Both the position numbers and the translations under genes were made by a program. The notes below the pieces were generated by a model. The model did not search any database. It saw only the letters and a list, made by a program, of their open reading frames with translations, and was not told the DNA's origin. Source: an uncultured Mediterraneibacter sp. (GTDB taxonomy: Bacteria; Bacillota; Clostridia; Lachnospirales; Lachnospiraceae). From it: a DNA stretch of 64,000 nucleotides. The number at the start of each line of letters is the position of its first letter. Positions within the stretch are counted from its first letter, which is position 1. Below, piece by piece: positions 36,789 to 45,903 of this stretch. The stretch covers positions 17,801-81,800 of the forward strand of contig NZ_CAKRDI010000014.1 in NCBI RefSeq assembly GCF_934309415.1. Direction: 5' to 3'.

Positions 36789-37202
36789 AGTGTTACCCGG
36801 CCAAGACGTTTTTGAAAAACGGTTATGGCAAATATGATTGCTGCCTTTTTTTCCAGAGCCTGTGATTCCAGGGAACTTTTTGAAGAACGGAAAATTTCAA
36901 CGATAAACGGATACGAAAAATATAGAAATAAATATGCGGTGATTTCCATTTTCCTCAACGATGTTTCAGGTGGCTGTACATCTTATGTACAATATATAAA
37001 ACGTATAGAGAAAAAACTGATAAAAGATTTAAAACGTGTATATCCAGAGATTGAACTGGAGGAAGATGAATATGCAGTAGATGTTTTATTGGATATTTAT
37101 GCAGAACATGAGAATGCCCAGTTTATTTTTATTTTGGATGAATGGGAAGGTGAAATGCTTTCATCCCTTTCTTGTATTTATGCTCTAAATCGGATATACT
37201 AA
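36789..37202 (+). pseudogene. N-terminal fragment of an AAA-ATPase-like protein with a nonsense codon in Walker A
   Basis: Reading from 36789 gives SVTRPRRF, stop, KTVMANMIAAFFSRACDSRELF. Relatives have RPRRFGKT here, so one base change (GGA to TGA at 36813-36815) has put a stop in the ATP loop. The open 125-codon part from ATG 36825 contains FIFILDEWEGE, the Walker B region of the same family, then leaves the family and stops at 37202. The rest of the gene is missing. It is related to the C-terminal fragment at 26304-27020, but the two are not halves of one gene. Confidence 0.7.
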
Positions 37203-37316
37203 GAAGTAGCGATTTACACAGCAAATTGTCGAAAATCTTATATAAAATAGTTATTAGTTCAAACGTCCATCTTCTGTGATAACTAATGAAGCATTATTAT
37301 GGGAGTGAACAGTAGC
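37203..37316. repeat. Fragments of family B and family A repeats
   Basis: 37203-37236 (AGTAGCGATTTACACAGCAAAT...) resembles the internal part of family B as read at 41610-41630. 37300-37316 (GGGAGTGAACAGTAGC) resembles one terminal inverted repeat of family A. Both are short and worn; they fill the gap before the M16 protease gene. Confidence 0.35.
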
Positions 37317-37346
37317 TATAAATGAAAAAGCAAGGAGAAAGAAAAT

Positions 37347-40274
37347 ATGAGTATATATGATCTGAAGACATATGAAGTAATCCAGACAGAAGATTTATCA
37401 GATCTGAAGTCAGAAGGAATTCTTTTAAAGCATAAGAAGAGTGGGGCAAGAGTGCTTCTTATGTCAAATGATGACGAGAATAAAGTATTTGCCATTGGAT
37501 TCCGTACACCACCGTCTGACAGTACAGGAGTTCCGCATATTATGGAACATTCCGTTCTGTGCGGATCAAAAGAATTCCCGGTAAAAGATCCATTTGTAGA
37601 ACTGGTAAAAGGATCTCTGAATACATTCCTGAATGCAATGACATATCCGGATAAGACAGTTTATCCGGTAGCAAGCTGCAATGACAAGGACTTCCAAAAC
37701 CTGATGCATGTCTACATGGATGCAGTGTTCTATCCGAATATCTATCAGCATGATAAGACATTCCGCCAGGAAGGATGGAGCTACAAACTGGATAACCCGG
37801 ATGGAGAACTGACGATCAGTGGAGTTGTTTACAATGAGATGAAAGGTGCATTCTCTTCTCCGGAAGGAGTGCTTGACCGTGTAGTTCTGAATTCTCTGTT
37901 CCCGGACACAGCCTATGCAGTAGAATCCGGTGGAGATCCGGAAGTGATCCCGGAGCTGACTTATGAGCAGTTCCTTGATTTCCACAGAAAATATTATCAT
38001 CCGTCCAACAGTTATATTTATCTGTACGGTGATATGGATATGGAAGAAAAATTAAAATGGCTGGATGAGAAGTATTTATCAGAATTTGATAATGAGCCAG
38101 TTGATTCCGAGATCCATCTGCAGAAACCATTTACAGAGATGAAAGAAGTGGTGCAGGAGTATTCTATCGCAAGTGAGGAAAGTGAAGAGGATAACACATA
38201 TCTTTCTTATAATAAAGTAGTAGGAACCACACTGGATGAGAAGCTGTATCTTGCATTTGAGATTCTGGACTATGCACTTCTCTCCGCACCGGGTGCACCG
38301 CTGAAGAAAGCGCTGATCGATGCAGGAATCGGAAAAGATGTATCAGGATCTTATGATAACGGAGTTTATCAGCCAATTTTCTCTGTCGTTACAAAGAATG
38401 CAAATGTAGAACAGAAAGAAGAATTTATCAAGGTTATTGAAGATACATTAAAAGATATCGTGAAAAATGGTATCAATAAGAAAGCTCTGCGTGCCGGAAT
38501 CAACTATCACGAGTTCCGTTTCCGTGAGGCAGACTTTGGAAATTATCCGCGTGGTCTGATGTATGGACTGCAGTTATTTGACAGCTGGCTGTATGATGAG
38601 GAAAAACCATTTATTCATATGAAAGCGATCCCAACGTTCGAGTTCTTAAAAGAACAGGTAGAGACAGGATATTTTGAAGAACTGATTCAGAAATATCTGC
38701 TGGATAATACACATGGTTCTATTGTAATCATTAAACCGGAGCGTGGACGTACAGCAAGAATGGATAAAGAGCTTGCAGATAAACTGCAGGCGTATAAAGA
38801 TAGTCTCTCCAAAGAAGAAATTGAGGAACTTGTAAAGGAAACAAAAGAGCTGGAAGAGTATCAGGAAGAAGAATCCGCACCGGAAGATCTGGCAAAGATC
38901 CCGGTACTTGGACGTGAAGATATTTCCAGGGAAATTGCGCCAATTTACAATAAAGAGATGGAGACAAGTGGTGTGAAGATAGTACACCATGAAGTTGAGA
39001 CCAATGGAATCGGCTATGCAACAATGATGTTTGATCTTTCAGAAATTGAAGAAGAACTGCTTCCGTATGCGGGAATCCTTCAGAGCGTACTTGGAATTAT
39101 CAATACAAAGAACTATGAGTATGGTGAATTGTTCAATGAGATCAATGTGCATACCGGTGGAATCGGAACATCTCTGGAACTTTACACAGATGTGACGAAA
39201 GTGAAAGAGAAAGATTTCCGCGCGACATTTGAGATCAAAGGTAAAGCGCTGTATCCGAAGATGGATGTACTGTTCTCTATGATGAGAGAAATCCTGATGG
39301 AATCTGATCTCGGAGATGAGAAGCGTCTGAAAGAGATTTTAGCGATGTTAAAATCCAGACTGCAGATGTCCTTCCTGTCTTCCGGACATACTACGGCAGC
39401 ACTCAGATCACTGTCCTATACTTCTCCGATTGCCAAGTTTAAAGATGATACAGATGGAATCGGTTTCTATGAAGTAGTAAAAGATCTGGAAGAGAACTTT
39501 GATGAGAAGAAAGAGATGCTGATTGCGAATCTGAAGAAGATTGCAGAGAAAATCTTCCGCAAGGACAATCTGATGATCAGCTACACATCTTCTGAGAGCG
39601 GACTTGCACCGATGGAGGAAGCATTTGCAAAGATTGCAGATACACTTCATACAGAAGTAAAAGGCGAAGAGACAAATTGTGTAATTCATTGTGTAAAACG
39701 GAATGAAGGATTCAAGACATCTTCCAAGGTTCAGTATGTGGCAAGAACCGGTAACTTCATTGACGGAGGTGCTGAATATACAGGAGCATTACAGATTCTG
39801 AAAGTGATCTTAAGCTATGATTATCTGTGGCAGAATGTCCGTGTCAAAGGTGGAGCTTATGGATGCATGAGTAACTTTAACCGTATCGGAGAAGGATATC
39901 TGGTATCTTACCGTGATCCGAATCTTGAGAAAACAATGGAAATCTACGAAGGAGTTGTTGATTATCTGAAAAACTTCAATGTAGATGACAGAGATATGAA
40001 TAAGTTCATCATTGGAACAATCAGTAATATTGACCGTCCGATGAATCCGGCTGCAAAAGGTGCAAGATCTATGAATCTTTATATGAATCACGTATCAGCA
40101 GAAATGATCAAGAAGGAAAGAAATCAGATCCTGGATGCACAGCAGGCAGATATCCGCGCACTGGCAGGAGTACTTCAGGCAGTACTGGATGCCGGAGAAC
40201 TCTGTGTCATCGGAAGTGAAGAGAAGATTGAAGAACAGAAAGAGATGTTTATGGAAGTGAAGACGCTTTCTTAA
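37347..40274 (+). CDS. M16 family zinc metalloprotease, presequence-protease/Cym1-like
   Basis: 975 residues, the size of the single-chain M16C proteases. The inverted zinc motif HIMEH (H64, E67, H68) is followed by the downstream glutamate region NEMKGAFSSPEGV. The C-terminal half carries the usual inactive second domain and the substrate-binding RVKGGAYG near residue 830. It is cytosolic and degrades peptides up to a few kDa within a closed chamber. The start has AAGGAG nearby (AAGCAAGGAGAAAG). Monocistronic. Confidence 0.93.
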   Translation: MSIYDLKTYEVIQTEDLSDLKSEGILLKHKKSGARVLLMSNDDENKVFAIGFRTPPSDSTGVPHIMEHSVLCGSKEFPVKDPFVELVKGSLNTFLNAMTYPDKTVYPVASCNDKDFQNLMHVYMDAVFYPNIYQHDKTFRQEGWSYKLDNPDGELTISGVVYNEMKGAFSSPEGVLDRVVLNSLFPDTAYAVESGGDPEVIPELTYEQFLDFHRKYYHPSNSYIYLYGDMDMEEKLKWLDEKYLSEFDNEPVDSEIHLQKPFTEMKEVVQEYSIASEESEEDNTYLSYNKVVGTTLDEKLYLAFEILDYALLSAPGAPLKKALIDAGIGKDVSGSYDNGVYQPIFSVVTKNANVEQKEEFIKVIEDTLKDIVKNGINKKALRAGINYHEFRFREADFGNYPRGLMYGLQLFDSWLYDEEKPFIHMKAIPTFEFLKEQVETGYFEELIQKYLLDNTHGSIVIIKPERGRTARMDKELADKLQAYKDSLSKEEIEELVKETKELEEYQEEESAPEDLAKIPVLGREDISREIAPIYNKEMETSGVKIVHHEVETNGIGYATMMFDLSEIEEELLPYAGILQSVLGIINTKNYEYGELFNEINVHTGGIGTSLELYTDVTKVKEKDFRATFEIKGKALYPKMDVLFSMMREILMESDLGDEKRLKEILAMLKSRLQMSFLSSGHTTAALRSLSYTSPIAKFKDDTDGIGFYEVVKDLEENFDEKKEMLIANLKKIAEKIFRKDNLMISYTSSESGLAPMEEAFAKIADTLHTEVKGEETNCVIHCVKRNEGFKTSSKVQYVARTGNFIDGGAEYTGALQILKVILSYDYLWQNVRVKGGAYGCMSNFNRIGEGYLVSYRDPNLEKTMEIYEGVVDYLKNFNVDDRDMNKFIIGTISNIDRPMNPAAKGARSMNLYMNHVSAEMIKKERNQILDAQQADIRALAGVLQAVLDAGELCVIGSEEKIEEQKEMFMEVKTLS

Positions 40275-40471
40275 TGTAGCTTATGTTCATAGTAATTGGT
40301 TGTGAAGATGAACATGTAGAAGATAGCTATGTGGGAAACGCCAGACAGGCTCTGGTCAGTTTAAATAATTAAAGTTGATTAACACTGGTTGGAATATGTT
40401 CTGAAATACAAGACAGAAAAGAAGAGGTTTCGCAGAAAATGTGAATCTCTTCTGATAAGAAAGGAAATTAT

Positions 40472-41371
40472 ATGCAGGAAAATTTTAAATCCGGATTTGT
40501 CACATTAATCGGAAGACCGAATGTGGGAAAATCTACTTTGATGAATCGTCTGATCGGACAGAAGATCGCGATCACATCGAATAAACCGCAGACAACAAGA
40601 AACAGAATTCAGACAGTACTTACTACTGAAGAAGGACAGATCGTATTTGTAGATACACCTGGTATTCATAAAGCTAAGAATAAGCTTGGTGAATATATGG
40701 TAAATATCGCAGAGCGTTCTCTGAATGAAGTGGATGTAGTACTCTGGCTGGTAGAGCCGTCTACCTTTATCGGAGCTGGTGAAAAGCATATTATTGAACA
40801 GCTCAAAAAGGTGAAGACACCGGTCATTCTTGTAATCAACAAAATCGATATGGTGAAGAAAGAAGAGATTCTTACTTTTATCGATGCATATCGCAGGGAA
40901 TATGATTTTGCTGAGATTGTTCCGGTATCAGCGAGAAGCGGAGACAATACAGATGAACTTGTAAAGGTGATTCTGAAATATCTTCCGTATGGTCCGCAGT
41001 TCTATGATGAAGATACTGTGACTGACCAGCCGGAACGTCAGATTGTTGCAGAAATCATTCGTGAGAAAGCACTGCACAGTCTGAATGAAGAGATTCCGCA
41101 CGGAATTGCGGTTGCAATAGACCAGATGAAAATGAACCGAAAAGTATGCCACATTGATGCAACGATTATCTGTGAGAGAGATTCACACAAAGGAATTATT
41201 ATTGGAAAACAGGGAAGCATGTTGAAAAAGATCGGAAGTACTGCAAGATATGAGATTGAGCGCATGCTGGACTGTAAAGTGAATTTGAAGCTGTGGGTGA
41301 AAGTTCAGAAGAACTGGAGAGACAGCGATTATATGATGAAAAATTTTGGATACCGGGAAGACGAAATGTAA
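40472..41371 (+). CDS. era: GTPase Era
   Basis: 299 residues. GTPase that binds 16S rRNA and helps 30S assembly. G1 GRPNVGKST, G2 KPQTTRNRIQ, G3 DTPGIHK, G4 NKID and a C-terminal KH domain containing IIIGKQGSMLKKIG are all present. An inverted repeat AGAAGAG/CTCTTCT lies 40421-40454, just before the start, and may modulate expression. A terminator follows. Confidence 0.97.
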   Translation: MQENFKSGFVTLIGRPNVGKSTLMNRLIGQKIAITSNKPQTTRNRIQTVLTTEEGQIVFVDTPGIHKAKNKLGEYMVNIAERSLNEVDVVLWLVEPSTFIGAGEKHIIEQLKKVKTPVILVINKIDMVKKEEILTFIDAYRREYDFAEIVPVSARSGDNTDELVKVILKYLPYGPQFYDEDTVTDQPERQIVAEIIREKALHSLNEEIPHGIAVAIDQMKMNRKVCHIDATIICERDSHKGIIIGKQGSMLKKIGSTARYEIERMLDCKVNLKLWVKVQKNWRDSDYMMKNFGYREDEM

Positions 41372-41414
41372 TTCCGACGCTGCATTTGATTTAAATCTGA
41401 AGAATTTCTAAAGA

Positions 41415-41451
41415 AAAAAGTGCTGTTCCTTAAAGAATGGCACTTTTTCTT
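41415..41451 (+). terminator. Terminator after era
   Basis: AAAAAGTGCTGTTC (41415-41428) pairs with GAATGGCACTTTTT (41435-41448) through two G-U pairs; T-rich on the 3' side. Confidence 0.8.
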
Positions 41452-41520
41452 TTAAGAAATGCCAAAGTCTATTGTTATTCTGAAATTATGAGATAGAATG
41501 ATATAAGACTCTAAGAAGAA

Positions 41521-41736
41521 ATAATATGATACCAGTGTCAAAAGGTCAAAAAGCCGTTCGTGTTTACACGATAAGGCTTTTGAACTTGGGACACGCCAAA
41601 CATGAGAAAGTAGCGATTTACGCAGTAAATCAGCGGATTTCGAATGTTTGCAGGATTGCGGGAGCAGCATAGCTGCGGAGCAATCCGGGGTATCAAATGA
41701 GTGGCAAAAGACCTTTTGACACTCATATCATAATAT
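41521..41736 (-). repeat. Family B repeat, copy 2, with 27-bp terminal inverted repeats
   Basis: The first 130 bases (41521-41650), read on the minus strand, nearly match 29917-30046. The element extends to 41736, and its two ends, 41521-41547 and 41710-41736, are inverted repeats identical at 24 of 27 positions (both end in GAGTGTCAAAAGGTC or CAGTGTCAAAAGGTC). The middle holds a GGATTGC/GCAATCC stem with an inner GCAGC/GCTGC. No clear target duplication is seen. It fills the 41372-41756 gap after the era terminator. Confidence 0.8.
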
Positions 41737-41756
41737 TAGAGAAGGATGTATAGGTA

Positions 41757-42449
41757 TTGCTGAAAGAAATCAGGAAAATGAACTGGAAGAAAAGAATAGA
41801 GATCCTGTTGCCACTGGCAATTACATTTCTTGTGAATTCAGTTGTATACTGGGGAGCTCCCAGATTGACAGGTGACAGGAAATTTCATGATCTGTCACTT
41901 CCTGTGGATTCACAAGTACCGCTGATGCCGGTGTTTCTTATCATCTATTTTGGTTGTTATATTTTCTGGATTGTGAATTATGTGATTGTCGCCTTGCGGG
42001 AAGAGAAAAAGAAATATCAATTTTTTACAGCTGATTTTTACGCACGAATTGTCTGCCTGTTGTTTTTTGTATTTTTTCCAACGACGAATACACGGCCAGA
42101 ACTTGCAGGAGATGGAATCTTCATACAGGGAATGCGATTTTTATATCAGGTAGATGCACCGGTGAATCTTTTCCCATCAATTCATTGTATGGCAAGCTGG
42201 TTCTGCTGCATAGGATTAAGAGGGGATGAACGGATACCGGGATGGTATAAATGGATATCAAAGGTGATTGCTGTGATGGTATTTGTTTCAACACTTGCGA
42301 CAAAGCAGCATGTGTTTGTAGATATAATTGGCGGAGTTGCAGTGGCAGAGGCTACATGGTTTGTGAGTTGCCATACGAATGGATGGAAGATTTATCAAAA
42401 AATGGTATGTATGTTATCGAAGAAATTTGAAGACCAAATAAAACATTAA
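41757..42449 (+). CDS. PAP2-like membrane phosphatase
   Basis: 230 residues (TTG start; an ATG at 41778 is equally possible and would give 223). Five or six membrane helices. The PAP2 histidine motifs are present as LFPSIHCMASW and TKQHVFVDIIGGV, so an active lipid-phosphate phosphatase or an inositol-phosphoceramide-synthase-like phosphotransferase is likely. It is the first gene of a phospholipid cluster and precedes the flippase-like gene. Confidence 0.8.
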   Translation: MLKEIRKMNWKKRIEILLPLAITFLVNSVVYWGAPRLTGDRKFHDLSLPVDSQVPLMPVFLIIYFGCYIFWIVNYVIVALREEKKKYQFFTADFYARIVCLLFFVFFPTTNTRPELAGDGIFIQGMRFLYQVDAPVNLFPSIHCMASWFCCIGLRGDERIPGWYKWISKVIAVMVFVSTLATKQHVFVDIIGGVAVAEATWFVSCHTNGWKIYQKMVCMLSKKFEDQIKH

Positions 42450-42533
42450 AATACGTAAGAAAGCAGGCAGTTGCAGACACATCTTAATATAAAAAAGAAA
42501 TTAAGATAAAGATATAATCAGGAAAAGAAAAGC

Positions 42534-43604
42534 ATGGAAAATAAAAGGAAAATGATCTTCAATGTTTTGTTTCTGCTGTTAGTATTTGCTGGAACAATTT
42601 ATGGCGTATTCCATGGAGAAGATCTTGGGGAAATAGTAAAAATATTAAAAACAGTGAATTTATGGTGGTTGCTTCCGGGGGTTGCCTGCGTAGTTATCTT
42701 CATCTGGGGAGAATCCATCATTATATTCTATATGATGCATACACTGGGAATCCATCTGAAGAAATGGACCTGTTTTTTATTTTCTTCCGTGGGATTTTTC
42801 TTCAGTTGTATTACGCCGTCGGCATCAGGAGGTCAGCCGGCGCAGATCTATTATATGAAAAAAGAGAAAATACCGATTCCGGTATCAACACTTGTACTGA
42901 TGATTGTCACGATTACTTACAAGCTGGTGTTGGTTGTGATCGGAGTTGCGCTGACGCTTTTCGGGCAGGGATTTATAAGAGAACATTTATATAATATCCG
43001 GCATATTTTTTATCTTGGAACTGGACTGAATGTGTTCTGTGTGACTTCCATGTTGATTCTGGTATTTCATCCGGTGCTTGCACGTGCGATTCTTGTAAAA
43101 GGAATGGAATTATTGGACAAAATGCATCTGATGCGGCATAAAACTTCCAGATTGGAAAAATTAAATGCATCCATGGATCAGTACCGGGCGACAGCGGTAT
43201 ATCTGAAAGACCATATGATGGTGCTGGTCAATGTATTTGCAATCACGATATTTCAGAGATTTGCATTATTTACAGCGACCTGGTTCGTCTACAAGGCATT
43301 CGGACTGTCCGGAATGAACGCAGCAGTGGTCATCCTTCTGCAGTCAGTAATTTCGGTATCGGTAGATATGCTTCCTCTTCCGGGAGGAATGGGAATCAGT
43401 GAAAAACTGTTCCTGATGATTTTTGTTCCGGTATTTGGAAGCAAACTGCTGCTTCCGGGAATGATCTTAAGCAGAGGTCTTGGTTATTATACGGAATTAT
43501 TTATCAGTGCCATACTGACAATCGTGGCGAATTTTACAATCGGACGTAACAGAAAAAGTAAAGAAGAGAAAAGCATAAGAAAACAGGGGGAAATAAAATG
43601 TTAG
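42534..43604 (+). CDS. Lysylphosphatidylglycerol synthase TM-region/UPF0104-like membrane protein
   Basis: 356 residues with about eight membrane helices; no catalytic aminoacyl-transferase domain. It matches the flippase part of MprF-type proteins: ITPSASGGQPAQIYYMKKE near residue 100 and LPLPGGMGISEKLF near residue 285. It overlaps the following PssA gene by seven bases. A role in moving aminophospholipids between leaflets fits the PssA/Psd neighbours (inference). Confidence 0.85.
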   Translation: MENKRKMIFNVLFLLLVFAGTIYGVFHGEDLGEIVKILKTVNLWWLLPGVACVVIFIWGESIIIFYMMHTLGIHLKKWTCFLFSSVGFFFSCITPSASGGQPAQIYYMKKEKIPIPVSTLVLMIVTITYKLVLVVIGVALTLFGQGFIREHLYNIRHIFYLGTGLNVFCVTSMLILVFHPVLARAILVKGMELLDKMHLMRHKTSRLEKLNASMDQYRATAVYLKDHMMVLVNVFAITIFQRFALFTATWFVYKAFGLSGMNAAVVILLQSVISVSVDMLPLPGGMGISEKLFLMIFVPVFGSKLLLPGMILSRGLGYYTELFISAILTIVANFTIGRNRKSKEEKSIRKQGEIKC

Positions 43605-44221
43605 GGGTTTACGATTATACAGTGGTACTTACATATATCAGTCTGATGATTTCCATCGGGGGCATGATGCTGGCACTGAACGGACATCTGGATCTGGCGG
43701 TTCTTTGCCTTGCACTGTCAGGGCTGTGTGATATGTTTGACGGGAAAATAGCAAGGACGAAGAAAGACCGGACAGAACAGGAAAAGAGATTTGGAATTCA
43801 GATTGATTCTTTATGTGATATAGTCTGTTTTGGTGTCGGACCTGCACTGATCTGTTATTGTATGGGAATGAAAGGTGTGATCGGAATTGCAATTCTTATG
43901 TTTTATGTGCTGGCAGGACTGATCCGACTTGCATGGTTTAATGTGACAGAGGAATGCAGACAGAGCGAGACCGATGAAAAAAGAGAGTGTTATCAGGGAC
44001 TTCCAATTACATCGATGGCGATCGCACTTCCAATTGTAGTTGTGTTCCGTCCATTTTTAAAATGTGATTTCAGGATCGCGCTGCATGCAGTTGTGTTGCT
44101 GATCGGAATTCTTTTTATTACAAATTTTAAACTGCGGAAACCGAAGAATTCTACATTGGCTGTGCTTGTTGGAATTGTGTCGGCAGCAGTTTTGTGGACT
44201 TTGAAATGCAGATTTCTCTAA
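43598..44221 (+). CDS. pssA: CDP-diacylglycerol--serine O-phosphatidyltransferase
   Basis: 207 residues. Makes phosphatidylserine from CDP-diacylglycerol and serine. The CDP-alcohol phosphotransferase signature is visible: DMFDGKIAR, then RFGIQIDSLCDIVCFG, giving D-G-x2-A-R ... G-x3-D-x3-D. The helices fit the family. Its GGGGG-type ribosome site lies inside the preceding gene. Confidence 0.93.
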   Translation: MLGVYDYTVVLTYISLMISIGGMMLALNGHLDLAVLCLALSGLCDMFDGKIARTKKDRTEQEKRFGIQIDSLCDIVCFGVGPALICYCMGMKGVIGIAILMFYVLAGLIRLAWFNVTEECRQSETDEKRECYQGLPITSMAIALPIVVVFRPFLKCDFRIALHAVVLLIGILFITNFKLRKPKNSTLAVLVGIVSAAVLWTLKCRFL

Positions 44222-44437
44222 GTAACATACAGGATCATGAAAGATAGAACGGATATAATTTATAAGATAAAAGTGAAATATAAATTACGGATTTCCAGGT
44301 ATGTAACTTAGACAATAGGATAAATACAATATATATATTATAAACATCAATTTGGCGTATTCTGAGAAAAACTATAGAGATTGGGTGGATAAGTCTTGAT
44401 AAATTAGATCGGAAAGAGGAAAATGGAGGGAAAAGAA

Positions 44438-45310
44438 ATGTACTATGTGGACAGAGATGGAATAGGAATGGAAAAGAGTACAGGACAGGATAAGATGCTT
44501 TCATTCCTGTATGGGCATACATTGACCAGAATGATGTTGAAACCGCTTCTGGCTCCAAAAGTGTCACGTACAGTTGGAGGACTGATGGACAGCAGAATTT
44601 CAAAGGTTTTGATTCCTTCATTTATCAGAAACAATCATATTGATCTTTCATTATATGAAGAAAGAGAATATCAATCTTATAACGATTTCTTTACGAGAAA
44701 AATTAAAGCGAAAGAGCGTCCGACAGACAGAAGAAAAGAAGTACTGATTAGTCCGTGCGATGGGAAAGCAACAGTCTGTCCGATCAAAAAAGACGGAATC
44801 TTTCATATCAAACAGACAGAGTATACGGTAAAGAGTCTTTTACAAGACGAAAAGATAGCGGAGAGATATTACGGTGGAACAGCATATATTCTCCGACTTA
44901 CTGTGGATGATTATCACAGATATTGTTATGTGGCAGACGGAATCAAGTCTCCCCAGCGTAAGATTCAGGGAGTGTTTCATACTGTAAATCCGGTAGCGAA
45001 TGATCATGTGCCGATTTACAAGATGAACACAAGAGAATATTGCCTTTTAAAGACCGAAGAATTTGGTACGGTTTTGATGATGGAAGTAGGTGCGTTGATG
45101 GTTGGCAAAATTAACAACCATGATCAGGGCCGTGCAATGGTTCTACGGGGAGAAGAAAAGGGAATGTTTGAATTTGGTGGCTCAACAGTTGTTCTTATGA
45201 CAGAACCGGGAAAAGTGGAAGTGGATCAGGAGCTGCTTCAGAACAGTGAGAAAGGGTATGAGACGCTGGTGAAGATGGGAGAGAAGATTGGAAGGTGTTT
45301 GCAGCTATGA
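44438..45310 (+). CDS. psd: Phosphatidylserine decarboxylase proenzyme
   Basis: 290 residues from the ATG with GGAGGG seven bases upstream (an earlier ATG at 44423 overlaps that site). Converts phosphatidylserine to phosphatidylethanolamine. The self-cleavage motif is FGGST, with the pyruvoyl-forming serine near residue 249. The conserved DYHRYCYV histidine is present. The stop codon at 45308-45310 abuts the truncated left end of a family A repeat. With PssA this completes PE synthesis. Confidence 0.93.
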   Translation: MYYVDRDGIGMEKSTGQDKMLSFLYGHTLTRMMLKPLLAPKVSRTVGGLMDSRISKVLIPSFIRNNHIDLSLYEEREYQSYNDFFTRKIKAKERPTDRRKEVLISPCDGKATVCPIKKDGIFHIKQTEYTVKSLLQDEKIAERYYGGTAYILRLTVDDYHRYCYVADGIKSPQRKIQGVFHTVNPVANDHVPIYKMNTREYCLLKTEEFGTVLMMEVGALMVGKINNHDQGRAMVLRGEEKGMFEFGGSTVVLMTEPGKVEVDQELLQNSEKGYETLVKMGEKIGRCLQL

Positions 45311-45420
45311 GGATGCACGTATTGTCTTGAATGTATCTCGCCCATCGCCAAAGGCGATTCTAAATGGCGAGATACATTACTGTTTACAGCTATGCTGTGA
45401 ACAGTAATGTGAACAGTAAC
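45310..45420 (+). repeat. Family A repeat, copy 2 (left part missing, right end doubled)
   Basis: Starts at GGATGCACG, directly at the psd stop, and lacks the left ~54 bases of the full element. The GTATCTCGCC...GGCGAGATAC stem is intact. The right-end hairpin is ATTACTGTTTACAGC-TAT-GCTGTGAACAGTAAT (45376-45408), in which both end bases differ from the other copies in a way that keeps pairing. An extra GTGAACAGTAAC follows at 45409-45420. Confidence 0.85.
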
Positions 45421-45477
45421 ACACTCAGGGATAAAATAGCAACAGAGGTTCACAAAATAAGAAAATAATGTTATGAT

Positions 45478-45543
45478 AAATGCCAGTGTGGATGATGGAT
45501 CAAGGTAAGGTGGTTGATACAGAGTCTTACTGGCATTTTTTGC
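45478..45543 (+). terminator. Possible terminator downstream of psd
   Basis: AAATGCCAGT (45478-45487) pairs with ACTGGCATTT (45529-45538), then TTTT; the loop is long (~41 bases), so the call is tentative. Nothing else is evident up to 45672. Confidence 0.4.
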
Positions 45544-45672
45544 AAAGTATATCTTACATTGGAATCGGGAAATCTAAGTGTATATCGTTTTCATTCTCAG
45601 ATAGATTTTTGAAAGAATGAACAGAAATAATAACAGGGAAAGAGCAGGAAATACACAGGACGAGGTGACACG

Positions 45673-45903
45673 ATGCAGGAGATATACTGGAATCAATTTC
45701 TAATGACAGGAAAAATAGAAGATTATCTAAGCTACAGAGCAGAAGATGATCTGGATGAAGAGAATCAAGAGATAGAGCAAGATCAGACAAAGCAGAAGTG
45801 TAGAGATACAACAGATGCTGATAATAGTAGAAAGAAGGCGCAAAGTGAATCAGATCGTACTGACAGGAATGGTGCTTGCGGCAGCACCGGTAGGGGAATA
45901 TGA
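45673..45903 (+). CDS. YqzL-like small protein upstream of recO
   Basis: 76 residues. The start MQEIYWNQFLMTGKIEDYL resembles YqzL, the short protein encoded before recO in many Bacillota (usually ~45-50 residues). GAGGTGA lies six bases before the ATG. After residue ~30 the sequence becomes very acidic and then arginine/serine rich and overlaps the recO start by 59 bases, so the last third is constrained by recO. Function unknown. Confidence 0.65.
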   Translation: MQEIYWNQFLMTGKIEDYLSYRAEDDLDEENQEIEQDQTKQKCRDTTDADNSRKKAQSESDRTDRNGACGSTGRGI

